The notes under the pieces are model-generated. The model was not told the origin of the DNA and ran no database searches. It saw only the letters and a list, made by a program, of their open reading frames with translations. From NCBI GenBank assembly GCA_016215445.1, contig JACRJL010000003.1, forward strand, positions 218,924 to 282,923: a stretch of 64,000 nucleotides of DNA, written 5' to 3'. Positions 47,213 to 55,831 of this stretch are shown here, piece after piece. Source of the DNA: Candidatus Roizmanbacteria bacterium (GTDB lineage Bacteria; Patescibacteriota; Microgenomatia; UBA1406; GWC2-37-13). Position 1 is the stretch's first letter, and each line of letters opens with the position of its first letter. Made by a program: the position numbers and the translations under genes.

Positions 47213-48466
47213 ATGAAGCTAAAAAATCTACATTGGATTATCTTCTTTTTAATTTTGATCGTTGGTTTTTATCTGAGATTTTACGGCATTGAAGCCGCTC
47301 AAAATTTCGGTTGGGATCAAGGTCGTGATGCTTGGTTGGTAAGAGATATTATCGTAAAACATGTTTGGGTTTTGAATGGTCCAAGAACTGGTGTCGGTCA
47401 TTTTCATCTAGGACCGTTATGGTACTATCTATTGGTTCCGTTTTACTATCTGACAAAACTCGATCCGATGGGGGCAAATTATCTGAACATTTTGGTTAAT
47501 GTTCTTAATTTCTTTTTTATCTTTTGGGTGTCCCTAAAAATATTTAACAAGAAAACCGCTTTATTCATAATTTTTATATATGCCACAAACAGCTATCTCA
47601 TATCGATCAACAAGACGCCTTGGAATGTTTCTCTTGTCCCAGGGATCGCCGCGTTGATTTTTTATGCTATTTATCAAGTAGTCTTAAAAAATAAATATAA
47701 TTTTATATTCTTAATCAGTTTCCTAACCGGGTTATTCTTTCACGCCCATTTTTCCGTAATATTCTTGCCTTTGATTATTATTCTTTCTTTTATTTTAGTA
47801 AAAGATAAAAAAAAGACTCTAATATATTCGTTTTTGAGTCTGCCTTTATTTTTGGTTTGGCTCGTTCCAAACTTTGTCTATGATCTGCAAACAAAATATA
47901 ATAATCTGAATTTATTTAATAATTTCTTTAAGGATTATTTGATAGGGGGTTTTCACCTTCGTTTTTTCCTCTACAGGCTTTACGATGCTTTTATCCAATT
48001 TCAAACGATATTATCCTTACCTAATATAAGTAGATTCATAGTTTTGATAATTCCAGCTCTATATTTTATTTTTCTAATCTTTGAAAAAAGTAAGGAGCAA
48101 AAAAAATTGGGATATCTGATTTCCCTCTGGTTTCTTGTTCCTGCCTTTGGCTATTCTTTATACGCCGGATCGACTTCAGAATACTATATGTTGATGAATT
48201 CGGTTTTAGTAATATACATAATTTTTTATATACAGAAAAGAATACTTCAATGGAAATTTAAGCCATTTTTAATTTTAATTGTCATTTTTTGGGCTGGTTT
48301 TACTTATTTTCAAACAAAAGACCTCTGGGTAAAAAATGACACAGGAGGCTTGAAAAAACAGAAAGAAGAAGTTAAACAAAGAATTGTCGAAAACAAAAAA
48401 ATCAGTTTTAATGAAGGTGACATTCAAGCTTACCTCTGGCAGATTTGGAAAGAAGACAAGAAGTAA
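47213..48466 (+). CDS. GT-C membrane glycosyltransferase, DQGRD subfamily
   Basis: 417 aa with about ten membrane helices. The first outside loop has 'GWDQGRDAW' (about 33-41), then 'NGPRTGVGHFHLGPLWYYLL'. Two other genes here (48471 and 60206) share this DQ(G/V)RD...GP...WYY arrangement, so they form one subfamily. The acidic residues likely bind the polyprenyl-phosphate sugar as in GT39/ArnT. It is transcribed alone from an extended -10 promoter and faces its relative at 48471 tail-to-tail. Confidence 0.82.
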   Translation: MKLKNLHWIIFFLILIVGFYLRFYGIEAAQNFGWDQGRDAWLVRDIIVKHVWVLNGPRTGVGHFHLGPLWYYLLVPFYYLTKLDPMGANYLNILVNVLNFFFIFWVSLKIFNKKTALFIIFIYATNSYLISINKTPWNVSLVPGIAALIFYAIYQVVLKNKYNFIFLISFLTGLFFHAHFSVIFLPLIIILSFILVKDKKKTLIYSFLSLPLFLVWLVPNFVYDLQTKYNNLNLFNNFFKDYLIGGFHLRFFLYRLYDAFIQFQTILSLPNISRFIVLIIPALYFIFLIFEKSKEQKKLGYLISLWFLVPAFGYSLYAGSTSEYYMLMNSVLVIYIIFYIQKRILQWKFKPFLILIVIFWAGFTYFQTKDLWVKNDTGGLKKQKEEVKQRIVENKKISFNEGDIQAYLWQIWKEDKK

Positions 48467-48470
48467 CCAA

Positions 48471-49955
48471 TCAATCTCTAACAGACCAAAGTTCAATTCT
48501 GGTTTTATTTTCCATAATTTTCTTTTCTAAAAGATGGCTATTACTAGGTAAATTTTTGCTTAACCAATCTTCAATTCTTTCTTTATCTTCATCAAAATCA
48601 ACAATATACCAACACCTATTATCGACTGGTTCGTCTTTTGGTATCTTGTAGCCTTCTTTTTTTATATAGTAATCAAGTAAGTAGCGATATGTAAAAGGAA
48701 AAACAGGTGGGGTATAAATCCTTAAACAAAAATCTTTTTTTTGGTTTTTCTGCAAAACATATCTCATAATAGCGTTGTCAGCCCTCAGTCCGATTAGTGG
48801 AATAGGTTTTTTTGCAGTAACATCTTTTGTGAAGGCAAACAGATTGATTATTATCATTGTTATAAGAAAGAAATAAGACAGAATAGATAGTTTTTTAGTT
48901 TGTGTTAATAAATAAAAAGCGCTTAGTATTAAAAATACTAAAATATATTGAACCCCGTCTAAATAATAAGTCCAAAAGAAACTGTTTTTATTAACGAGCG
49001 AAATCATGAAGATCAATGGTAATAATAATATTAAGAAACTTGCGAGAAGCTTTTTAGATGATTCAATTTTATTCTTGAATATTATAAGTATTAATACCAA
49101 AAATAAAAAAATTAAGGCAAGAGTAAAATTTTCCTGATAAAAAATACTCTGCCAATACTGCCAGAAAGTCACAGCTCTTTCTTGGACAAGGCCATAAAAT
49201 TGGACAGGATGGACATTCTTTGCGGAGTAAAAGTAATTCAAAAAGGATTTTGTTTGAGAAAAATTGTTTTTGATTTCAAAGAGGACTCGAGGAATAACGG
49301 GAACTATTAAACCAGCTGAAAGATAAGAGAGATTTTTTACTTTTCTTATTAATTTTCTCGTTTCTTTAAAAAACAAGGAACTAATTAAAAAAGCTGGAAT
49401 TATGAAAAGACCAAAAGCCATTTCAGTTTCGAAGATAAATCCCATAGAAAGCCCTGTTAAAAATATATATTTTACTTCTTTACGATCAAACAGTTTATAT
49501 AAGGAGTAGACAAAAAAAAGTACAAAGGCTGGGGTAAGCGTGTTATTACTGGCAAAAAAAGCGGTCCTAATAAAAAATGTTGAAACAGAGATGATGGCTA
49601 AAAATAAAATTGCTGTTAAATAATTATAATTTCTTTTTAGGAACCAAAAAAAAGCCAAGTTAACAGCTGAATATAATAGAAATTGGGCTATATAAAAGCC
49701 TTGTGGCCACCCGGAAAAAATAAGATAGGGTATAAGCAGAAAGTAATACCACCAGACACCATGATAAACTCCTTGGATGCCTGTCGTAGGACCAATAAAT
49801 GTAATGTTATGATCTCTAATCATTTCCTCAGCTTTTAAAAAATCTCTTCCTTGGTCGTAGGTGTAAGGGACTGTTTGGTTGATTATGGGGGTTAACCTAA
49901 GATATAAAAAAACAGTCAAAATCACCAAAAAGATACTTAATTTTAACCATTTCAT
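48471..49955 (-). CDS. GT-C membrane glycosyltransferase, DQGRD subfamily
   Basis: 494 aa with about eleven membrane helices. 'YTYDQGRDFLKAEEM' (about 33-47) and 'IGPTTGIQGVYHGVWWYYFL' mark the subfamily. The C-terminal outside part has 'KKDFCLRIYTPP', comparable to 'KKDYCIAYNIFP' in the protein at 60206. It is a single-gene unit: TATAAT (49965-49970) lies 9 nt before the ATG. Substrates unknown. Confidence 0.82.
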   Translation of the reverse strand: MKWLKLSIFLVILTVFLYLRLTPIINQTVPYTYDQGRDFLKAEEMIRDHNITFIGPTTGIQGVYHGVWWYYFLLIPYLIFSGWPQGFYIAQFLLYSAVNLAFFWFLKRNYNYLTAILFLAIISVSTFFIRTAFFASNNTLTPAFVLFFVYSLYKLFDRKEVKYIFLTGLSMGFIFETEMAFGLFIIPAFLISSLFFKETRKLIRKVKNLSYLSAGLIVPVIPRVLFEIKNNFSQTKSFLNYFYSAKNVHPVQFYGLVQERAVTFWQYWQSIFYQENFTLALIFLFLVLILIIFKNKIESSKKLLASFLILLLPLIFMISLVNKNSFFWTYYLDGVQYILVFLILSAFYLLTQTKKLSILSYFFLITMIIINLFAFTKDVTAKKPIPLIGLRADNAIMRYVLQKNQKKDFCLRIYTPPVFPFTYRYLLDYYIKKEGYKIPKDEPVDNRCWYIVDFDEDKERIEDWLSKNLPSNSHLLEKKIMENKTRIELWSVRD

Positions 49956-49964
49956 ATTTTTTTA

Positions 49965-49974
49965 ATTATATAAT
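49965..49974. promoter_or_regulatory. Overlapping divergent -10 boxes
   Basis: Minus strand TATAAT (49965-49970), 9 nt before ATG 49955. Plus strand TATAAT (49969-49974), 10 nt before ATG 49985. The boxes overlap by two bases, so only one polymerase can bind at a time. Confidence 0.5.
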
Positions 49975-49984
49975 AATCTAAAAT

Positions 49985-51112
49985 ATGCTTTTAATGGTTT
50001 TGTATTTCTTATTGATACTTTGTTTTTCTATATATTCATTTGCATTGGTTGATCCTAATATAACTTTTTTTAATCATCCTCTTTGGACAAGTTTTCGGAA
50101 TATTATGGTTGAGTTTGGTTACAACAGGAGGCAAGATTCATGGTTAGTTTATTTATCGATTATCATTTTGCTCTTCCTTTTTAATTATTTATTTGTTTTA
50201 AGATACAAAAAGTTATTTTTGAGTCCTTTCAAAATTTCGCTTGTTATAGGATTTATACTTGTTTTTTCTTACCCGTTTTTATCAGCTGATTTTTTTAGTT
50301 ACATTTTTTATGCGAGGATTACGACCTTATACTTCAAGACTCCTTATACCAATATCCCAGGTGACTTTTATTTGGATCCTTGGCTTAGATTTACCCAGTG
50401 GACCGGTCATAACTCACTTTACGGACCTGTTTTTTTTGTGATATCTCTTGTCCCATCTTTTTTAGGCTTTGCCAAATTATTGCCGACGTTCTTACTTTTT
50501 AAATTAGTTACGATAGTATTTTATTTACTGGGAGTTTGGTTTCTTCAAAAGCTCAATAAGAAATGGGCAATTATGTTTTCAACAAGTCCATTGGTGTTAG
50601 TTGAGGGATTAGTAAACGGTCATAATGATTTAATTGCCGCTTCCTTAGTAATTGTTGGACTCTATTTTTTATTCAAGAAAAAATCATTCTTATCCGGCTT
50701 ATTTGTTTTTTTCTCGATTGGAATTAAATATTTAACCGCCCCTTTTATATTGGTTTTACTTAAGTTAAAAAGAAACAAATTACTGCTCCTTTTAAGCGTT
50801 TTAGGTATCTTGATTTATTGGACTTTCAAATCAGAAATCCAACCATGGTATTTTATTATTCTATTTGGTCTGTTGCCTTATTATGAAGATTTAGTTTTTC
50901 GATTAAATATATTTTATTTTGGTTTGCTTATATCTTATTTTTCATTTGTTAGATTCGGTGGTTGGGGGAAGGTGCTTTACTGGACGACCGATCAAAAGGT
51001 AGCCAACAAGCATTACATAATCATAATTTTCTTCTGCCTAAATTTGATTTATCTTCTTTATATTTCATTATTTAAAAAGAGTACCTCTAATACTAAAGTC
51101 AGTAATCATTAA
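49985..51112 (+). CDS. GT-C membrane mannosyltransferase-like protein (GT87/MptB-like)
   Basis: 375 aa with about nine membrane helices. 'SADFFSYIFYARI', 'TPYTNIPGDF' and 'WTGHNSLYGPVFF' follow the pattern of polyprenol-phosphate-mannose-dependent mannosyltransferases (S-D-x-x-x-Y, then P-Y, then W-x-x-x-x-x-Y-G-P). 'LVNGHNDLIAASLVI' is also typical. Mannose as the sugar is a family-based guess. It is a single gene and meets the next gene tail-to-tail with a 4-nt overlap. Confidence 0.78.
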   Translation: MLLMVLYFLLILCFSIYSFALVDPNITFFNHPLWTSFRNIMVEFGYNRRQDSWLVYLSIIILLFLFNYLFVLRYKKLFLSPFKISLVIGFILVFSYPFLSADFFSYIFYARITTLYFKTPYTNIPGDFYLDPWLRFTQWTGHNSLYGPVFFVISLVPSFLGFAKLLPTFLLFKLVTIVFYLLGVWFLQKLNKKWAIMFSTSPLVLVEGLVNGHNDLIAASLVIVGLYFLFKKKSFLSGLFVFFSIGIKYLTAPFILVLLKLKRNKLLLLLSVLGILIYWTFKSEIQPWYFIILFGLLPYYEDLVFRLNIFYFGLLISYFSFVRFGGWGKVLYWTTDQKVANKHYIIIIFFCLNLIYLLYISLFKKSTSNTKVSNH

Positions 51113-52716
51113 TTTAATAATAGATAGGTTGATCCTTTGGGAATCTCCGTATTGATAAAAACCTTTTCCTTAAATACTTTTTGATTAACCGGACACCTTT
51201 CTGATTGCATAATTTGAATGGAATCAGAAATTTTTAGCTGTGGACATTGATCTGAAAAATAAATATTATCAATCGCAAACTTACCGCTATTAATTATTTG
51301 TTTTATTAACTTCGGGTCATTGTTTTTATAGAATAAATATAGTAACAATGTTTCCTTGGGGTCGTTTACATAAACAAAAATTTTTTTGTTGGATTCTTGT
51401 TTAATTAAGGAAATTTTGTCTATCAAGCGTTTTTCGTTAATATGCCATTGTTCTCCTGAAGTGTATCTGATGGTAGTGCGATAAAGAGCAAAAAAATAAA
51501 TAAACCCTGTTAGATAGAGCAAAAAAACAATTGCCGAAATCATCTTATTATTTTTAATTATCTGATTCAATAAATAGTAAACCCCGCAAGATATAAAAAA
51601 AGAATAACTTATTATCAAAGGATAACCTCTTAAAGATATCGTTGGCGAATCGACCATAATTCCGATCGTTAAAGGAGTAGTAATCAGAATTAAGATAAAA
51701 GGAATGATTAAGGTTAGATTTTTCTTGAATAAATCTCTAAAAAATAAGAAACCTAAAACTATGAAAATAGCGTCGAATAAATAAAATAAGCCGAATAGGT
51801 TCGTTCCGTAAAGTGAACTTGTGTCACCTTTTACAAATAATATATTCGGATTAAAAGCTTGCATATACTTATCCAAAAACATATTAGAAGTAACGGTAAA
51901 TTTATTATGTATAAAATAGCGAATAAGGATTGGGCCTAGAGACATTTCCCTTAGGGTATCAACTGATTTGGAAATAAGATTAGTGTTAAGCGGTAGAATT
52001 TTATCTTTTAAACGGTATTGAAAATTTTGGCTTACGGGAGAAATCCAAGTAATAATAAAAAATGTTACAAAAATAATCAAAGAATATAAAAGGTCTCTGA
52101 CGATTGTTTTAAAAAAAAGCTTATTTTTATAGTAAATATTTTTAGTCAGTAAAGCGATAAAAATCAAAAATAAAAAAATTGTTTTTATTCCCATATAGGA
52201 ATTAAAACTAAAGAAAAGCGAAGTGATAAAAAGAAAGTATTTCAATAAAGGATTCATTGAAGACAAAATAATAAAAATGGCAATTAAATAAAAAACTAAG
52301 GCGGTAGGGGCGTCAATAGATGACATTGATGAAAGATAAGAAAACCAAGGAGAGAAGTTTAATACAGTAAATCCTATAAGAGAAAAAGTTTTGTTTTTTG
52401 TTAGCTTGAGTAATATTAAGTAAAAAAGAACCGGAATTAGAGAATTCAAAATTGCATAGGGTAGACGCCCAACAATTACAGACTTATTTGTAAAAAAATA
52501 AATTAGACTTCCTAAATATACAGGTATGGCTGAAGTAGCATTGAGTATGCCTGAAGTCAGAAAAAATTTATTTGAAAATATGTCAGAGCCTGTCTTTGCG
52601 AAAAGATAGCTGTTTAAAAAATAATCAGCTTCGTCATGGGTAATTGAAGGATAGCCAAAATAGAGAAAAACAAAACGGGTTAGAAGGGAAACAAGAAATA
52701 AAGCAACTACTTCCAT
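51109..52716 (-). CDS. GT-C membrane glycosyltransferase
   Basis: 535 aa with about eleven membrane helices. 'SITHDEADYFLNSYLF' (about 24-39) holds the Asp-Glu pair of the first outside loop, as in GT39/ArnT-like enzymes. The C-terminal 130 residues are outside and carry 'VYVNDPKETLLLY' and two cysteines. It is the last gene of the long minus-strand glycan operon, 1 nt after the GT2 gene. Confidence 0.82.
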   Translation of the reverse strand: MEVVALFLVSLLTRFVFLYFGYPSITHDEADYFLNSYLFAKTGSDIFSNKFFLTSGILNATSAIPVYLGSLIYFFTNKSVIVGRLPYAILNSLIPVLFYLILLKLTKNKTFSLIGFTVLNFSPWFSYLSSMSSIDAPTALVFYLIAIFIILSSMNPLLKYFLFITSLFFSFNSYMGIKTIFLFLIFIALLTKNIYYKNKLFFKTIVRDLLYSLIIFVTFFIITWISPVSQNFQYRLKDKILPLNTNLISKSVDTLREMSLGPILIRYFIHNKFTVTSNMFLDKYMQAFNPNILFVKGDTSSLYGTNLFGLFYLFDAIFIVLGFLFFRDLFKKNLTLIIPFILILITTPLTIGIMVDSPTISLRGYPLIISYSFFISCGVYYLLNQIIKNNKMISAIVFLLYLTGFIYFFALYRTTIRYTSGEQWHINEKRLIDKISLIKQESNKKIFVYVNDPKETLLLYLFYKNNDPKLIKQIINSGKFAIDNIYFSDQCPQLKISDSIQIMQSERCPVNQKVFKEKVFINTEIPKGSTYLLLN

Positions 52717-52717
52717 T

Positions 52718-53527
52718 TTATTTATCCAAAAGGTAATTTTTTATCAGGTGGATTTTAGTCCTTAGAGGAGCGTATTTCAAACCAAAGACGAGGCGGTTTT
52801 TTCGTTGGTATTTCGAGTGCAGAGGAGAACCTGACCCGCCGGTTGATTGGGCGTTTTTATGATAGATAATTATTTTTGGATTATAGAAAAGTTTGAAGCC
52901 GCCCCTTTTGGCCCTTTCGCAATAGTCAGAATCTTCAAAATAGAGAAAATAATTTTCATTCCAAAGACCGATTCTGTCGACGACGTTTTTGTCAAAAAAA
53001 AGCATACAACCTGTAATAAAATCAGTTTCCTGAAATTTATCAAACTGCCCGCGATCTACTTGATCAACACCTCTGTGAGTGGTAAAAACGTTTTTCCAAT
53101 CGTTTATTCCTCCTGCATACCATAAAATATTGCCAATCTCATCTTTTTTATATTTTTTATGATATTCGTATCCAGGGGCGTAGTAAATTTTTCCACCGAA
53201 AATGTTACTTTTTTGAAAACCTTTCTTCGATTCAATAAAAAAATTTTTGTCGAAAAAAACATCATTATTTATGGCACAGAATTGGGTAATTTCATTTTTT
53301 AAGAAATATTTTACCCCTTGATTGATTCCAAAAGCATAACCTCGGTTGGGAAGTTTTTTTAAAATTACCTTCATCGGGTACGAAATAGTTTTAAAACTCT
53401 CATTTTTTGTAGAAACGTCGGCAATAAAAACGCAGATGTTTTTGGATTCTTTTACTTTTGATAAGGAATCGAGAAATTCGCGTGTCAACTTGTATTGATT
53501 ATAGTTGACTGTAACCAGTCCGATCAT
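52718..53527 (-). CDS. GT2 glycosyltransferase, rhamnosyltransferase-like
   Basis: 269 aa. 'GLVTVNYNQYKLTREFLDSL' start, 'LPNRGYAFGINQGVKYF', 'INNDVFF' as the DxD-type motif, 'TGCMLFFDKNVV' and 'FLYFEDSDYCERAKRGGF' with the catalytic-base region. This is the common dTDP-rhamnosyl/hexosyl GT2 pattern, which fits a supply of dTDP-sugars from the RmlA-like enzyme (inference). It overlaps the upstream GT2 by 4 nt. Confidence 0.9.
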   Translation of the reverse strand: MIGLVTVNYNQYKLTREFLDSLSKVKESKNICVFIADVSTKNESFKTISYPMKVILKKLPNRGYAFGINQGVKYFLKNEITQFCAINNDVFFDKNFFIESKKGFQKSNIFGGKIYYAPGYEYHKKYKKDEIGNILWYAGGINDWKNVFTTHRGVDQVDRGQFDKFQETDFITGCMLFFDKNVVDRIGLWNENYFLYFEDSDYCERAKRGGFKLFYNPKIIIYHKNAQSTGGSGSPLHSKYQRKNRLVFGLKYAPLRTKIHLIKNYLLDK

Positions 53528-54393
53528 AATACTTTTTTAATCAGTTTATCCATTAACGTTTTCTTTTTTTTCCAAAATAAAACCTCCTTTAATCCTTTTC
53601 TAAAAAATTCTTCCTCATTGATTTTTCCTTCGGCTTTAAAATTTTTCATTTCAAGAAAATAGAAGTAGACTAGAAAATAGTAGAACATTTGCAGAAAAGC
53701 CAGAACAAAACCCTGGACGCCGTCTTTAAATCCTTGTCCGGCAAAATATCGACTGATAAATTCATTGAGAGATTTTTTTATCGTGTCGGAAAAAGTGTAG
53801 ATTCTTTTCTCTTCATAGAGTTCTTTAGCTTCGTATTTGGCGTATCGGCGAGCTTTCTCCAGATACTCGTCGAGATTCTTGTAATTATGATGAATTAGCG
53901 CAAATTCTTCTCTTGGCTCGACTTCAAAACCATGGCCTGTTACTTTAGGCTGACGGTGGATGATTTTCGGCCAAACAACCTTACTTTTTTTGAAAATCCT
54001 GATTTGGTAATCTGGCCACCAACGGCTATATTTAATCCATCGACCCAAAATAATATTTTTTCGAGGGATTCTGAAATAATCATAAGATAGTAAATGGGAT
54101 TTGATGACAGTTTTTAATTTTTGAGGGACTATCTCATCCGGGTCAAGAAAAAAAACATAGTCGGTTTTGGCAAAATCTTTGGTTTTTTCCCTAATCAGTT
54201 CGACATAAGGGACCTGTTCTTCTATTTTAATGAGTTTTATTTTTTTATTTTTCTTTAATTTCTCGATAAGAGGCTCGGAGACGCCGATATCAACGATTAC
54301 GATTGTTTCGACGAGGTCTTCGATTGATTCAATTACCTTGAGTAAAAAAGGTGGGTGATTTTTGGCGACAATAACCGCGGAAATTTTCTCCAT
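53524..54393 (-). CDS. GT2 glycosyltransferase, WaaE/KdtX-like
   Basis: 289 aa. 'ISAVIVAKNHPPFLLKVIESI' start (core 'VIVAKNHPPF'), 'FLDPDEIVP' as the DxD motif, and 'FRIPRKNIILGRWI...RWWPDYQIRI', which pairs it with the GT2 at 46406. The C-terminal part has a hydrophobic segment (about 225-245) and a Lys-rich tail that may touch the membrane. It lies between the Wzx-like flippase and the second GT2. Confidence 0.88.
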   Translation of the reverse strand: MEKISAVIVAKNHPPFLLKVIESIEDLVETIVIVDIGVSEPLIEKLKKNKKIKLIKIEEQVPYVELIREKTKDFAKTDYVFFLDPDEIVPQKLKTVIKSHLLSYDYFRIPRKNIILGRWIKYSRWWPDYQIRIFKKSKVVWPKIIHRQPKVTGHGFEVEPREEFALIHHNYKNLDEYLEKARRYAKYEAKELYEEKRIYTFSDTIKKSLNEFISRYFAGQGFKDGVQGFVLAFLQMFYYFLVYFYFLEMKNFKAEGKINEEEFFRKGLKEVLFWKKKKTLMDKLIKKVL

Positions 54394-54397
54394 ATGT

Positions 54398-55831
54398 TTA
54401 TTTTGTAAAAAATCTCGCTTCTTGGATAAAGTTTACCCTAAATAGTAATTTTAAGGCCAAGAGATAAGTTATTATACCTGCTAGAATGCTGATTATCAAA
54501 GATGGTCCGGAGGAGAGAGGCAGCCTGGATGTCAAAATAACTGCTGTAGTCATAATTAGTGAAGATATTAAAAACTGGGTAACGTTTTTTAAAAAAGAAA
54601 AGTTGACGGTTTTTTTGGTAATGGCGATAACGATTATAAATGACGAAGAAAGGATTACTAGAGTGATAGGAAAACCTAGGCTGCCAAAAAAATGCGTAAG
54701 GATCGGGGTTAAAATCCAGGTGGCGACTGTCCAGAAAACCATGAAATAAAAAGACGTTTTTACTTTGCCTAATCCGTTGAGAAGATTGATGAAAGGCGTC
54801 GAGTAGGAAGAAAAAAGAGCTGAAAGACAAAAGAGGTAAAAAAGAGGCAGGGCTGGTGTCCATTTTGAATATTTAGGGATTAGATCGACCATTTTTTCCA
54901 TGATCAGAGCTAACCCGATTGTTGCAGGAATGACTATAGACGATTGGTAGTAAATCACCTTTTCCACCATTTTTTTCAGTTGGTCAAGATTGTTTTGGAA
55001 TCGTGAGAAAAGGGGAAAGAGAACCCTGCTAATACTATCCATAATAATTCTTATTGGCGATTCGGCCCATTTCTTTGCCCAACCTATATATCCTAATGTT
55101 TGAAAACCGAGTACTTTACCTAGATATAGCGTTAGTAGATCATCTTTGACCAAAGCCATGAATGAGGAGGCCTGAAAGGGGATACCGAAAGAAAGCAGTC
55201 TTTTTAAAGTAGAAAAATCTATTTTTAGCTTCATCTTCCAAGGGGAAATATAATAAATGGCAAAAACTCCGACGATCGCCCTCAAAATTACCCCTGCAGT
55301 GAAGCTTTTCAGCCCCATACCCATGATTGCGGAGACAATTACAGTCAGGTAAAAAACTGTGTTTTCAATGATTTGCACTAGAACAATTTTTTGAAACTGA
55401 ATTTTCCTTTCAAGAAATATAGAAGGGATGGTTTTTAGAGAAGAGAGAAAAAAGGATATTAATAAAGCCCAATAAAGAGTGAGACCTTCCGGAGGAAGTT
55501 TGTAAAACTTGATTATAAATGAAGTTACCGAGAAACCAAGAAAAACGATCAACAAAACTAAGATTTGCTGAACGGTAAACACTGTGGTTACTTCGTCATC
55601 ATCTATTTCCTTTTTTTGAATGAGCGAGGCGGCCAAACCTATATCAGAGAAGTAATTAAGAATGGCGATTAAAGAAAGAACTGTAAAATAAATCCCGAAA
55701 ATCTGAGGTGTTAGTAAAATAGTTAAAACTAGATTGGCTGCAAAACCTAGAATAGCGGAATAACCGCTTTGAAAAAAGAGGCTGAAAGCACTCAAAATCG
55801 TCCGTCTTTTTATTTGTTGATTATTTTCCAT
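54398..55831 (-). CDS. Wzx-type polysaccharide flippase (MOP superfamily)
   Basis: 477 aa with 12-14 membrane helices. The N-terminal 'FGIYFTVLSLIAILNYFSDIGL' region (core 'YFSDIGLAASLIQ') and the 'DDDEVTTVFTVQQIL' segment match the WzxC branch of flippases. It should turn lipid-linked glycans from the inner to the outer face of the membrane. It is the only flippase in the window and sits in the middle of the operon. The start lies 22 nt inside the preceding gene. Confidence 0.9.
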   Translation of the reverse strand: MENNQQIKRRTILSAFSLFFQSGYSAILGFAANLVLTILLTPQIFGIYFTVLSLIAILNYFSDIGLAASLIQKKEIDDDEVTTVFTVQQILVLLIVFLGFSVTSFIIKFYKLPPEGLTLYWALLISFFLSSLKTIPSIFLERKIQFQKIVLVQIIENTVFYLTVIVSAIMGMGLKSFTAGVILRAIVGVFAIYYISPWKMKLKIDFSTLKRLLSFGIPFQASSFMALVKDDLLTLYLGKVLGFQTLGYIGWAKKWAESPIRIIMDSISRVLFPLFSRFQNNLDQLKKMVEKVIYYQSSIVIPATIGLALIMEKMVDLIPKYSKWTPALPLFYLFCLSALFSSYSTPFINLLNGLGKVKTSFYFMVFWTVATWILTPILTHFFGSLGFPITLVILSSSFIIVIAITKKTVNFSFLKNVTQFLISSLIMTTAVILTSRLPLSSGPSLIISILAGIITYLLALKLLFRVNFIQEARFFTK

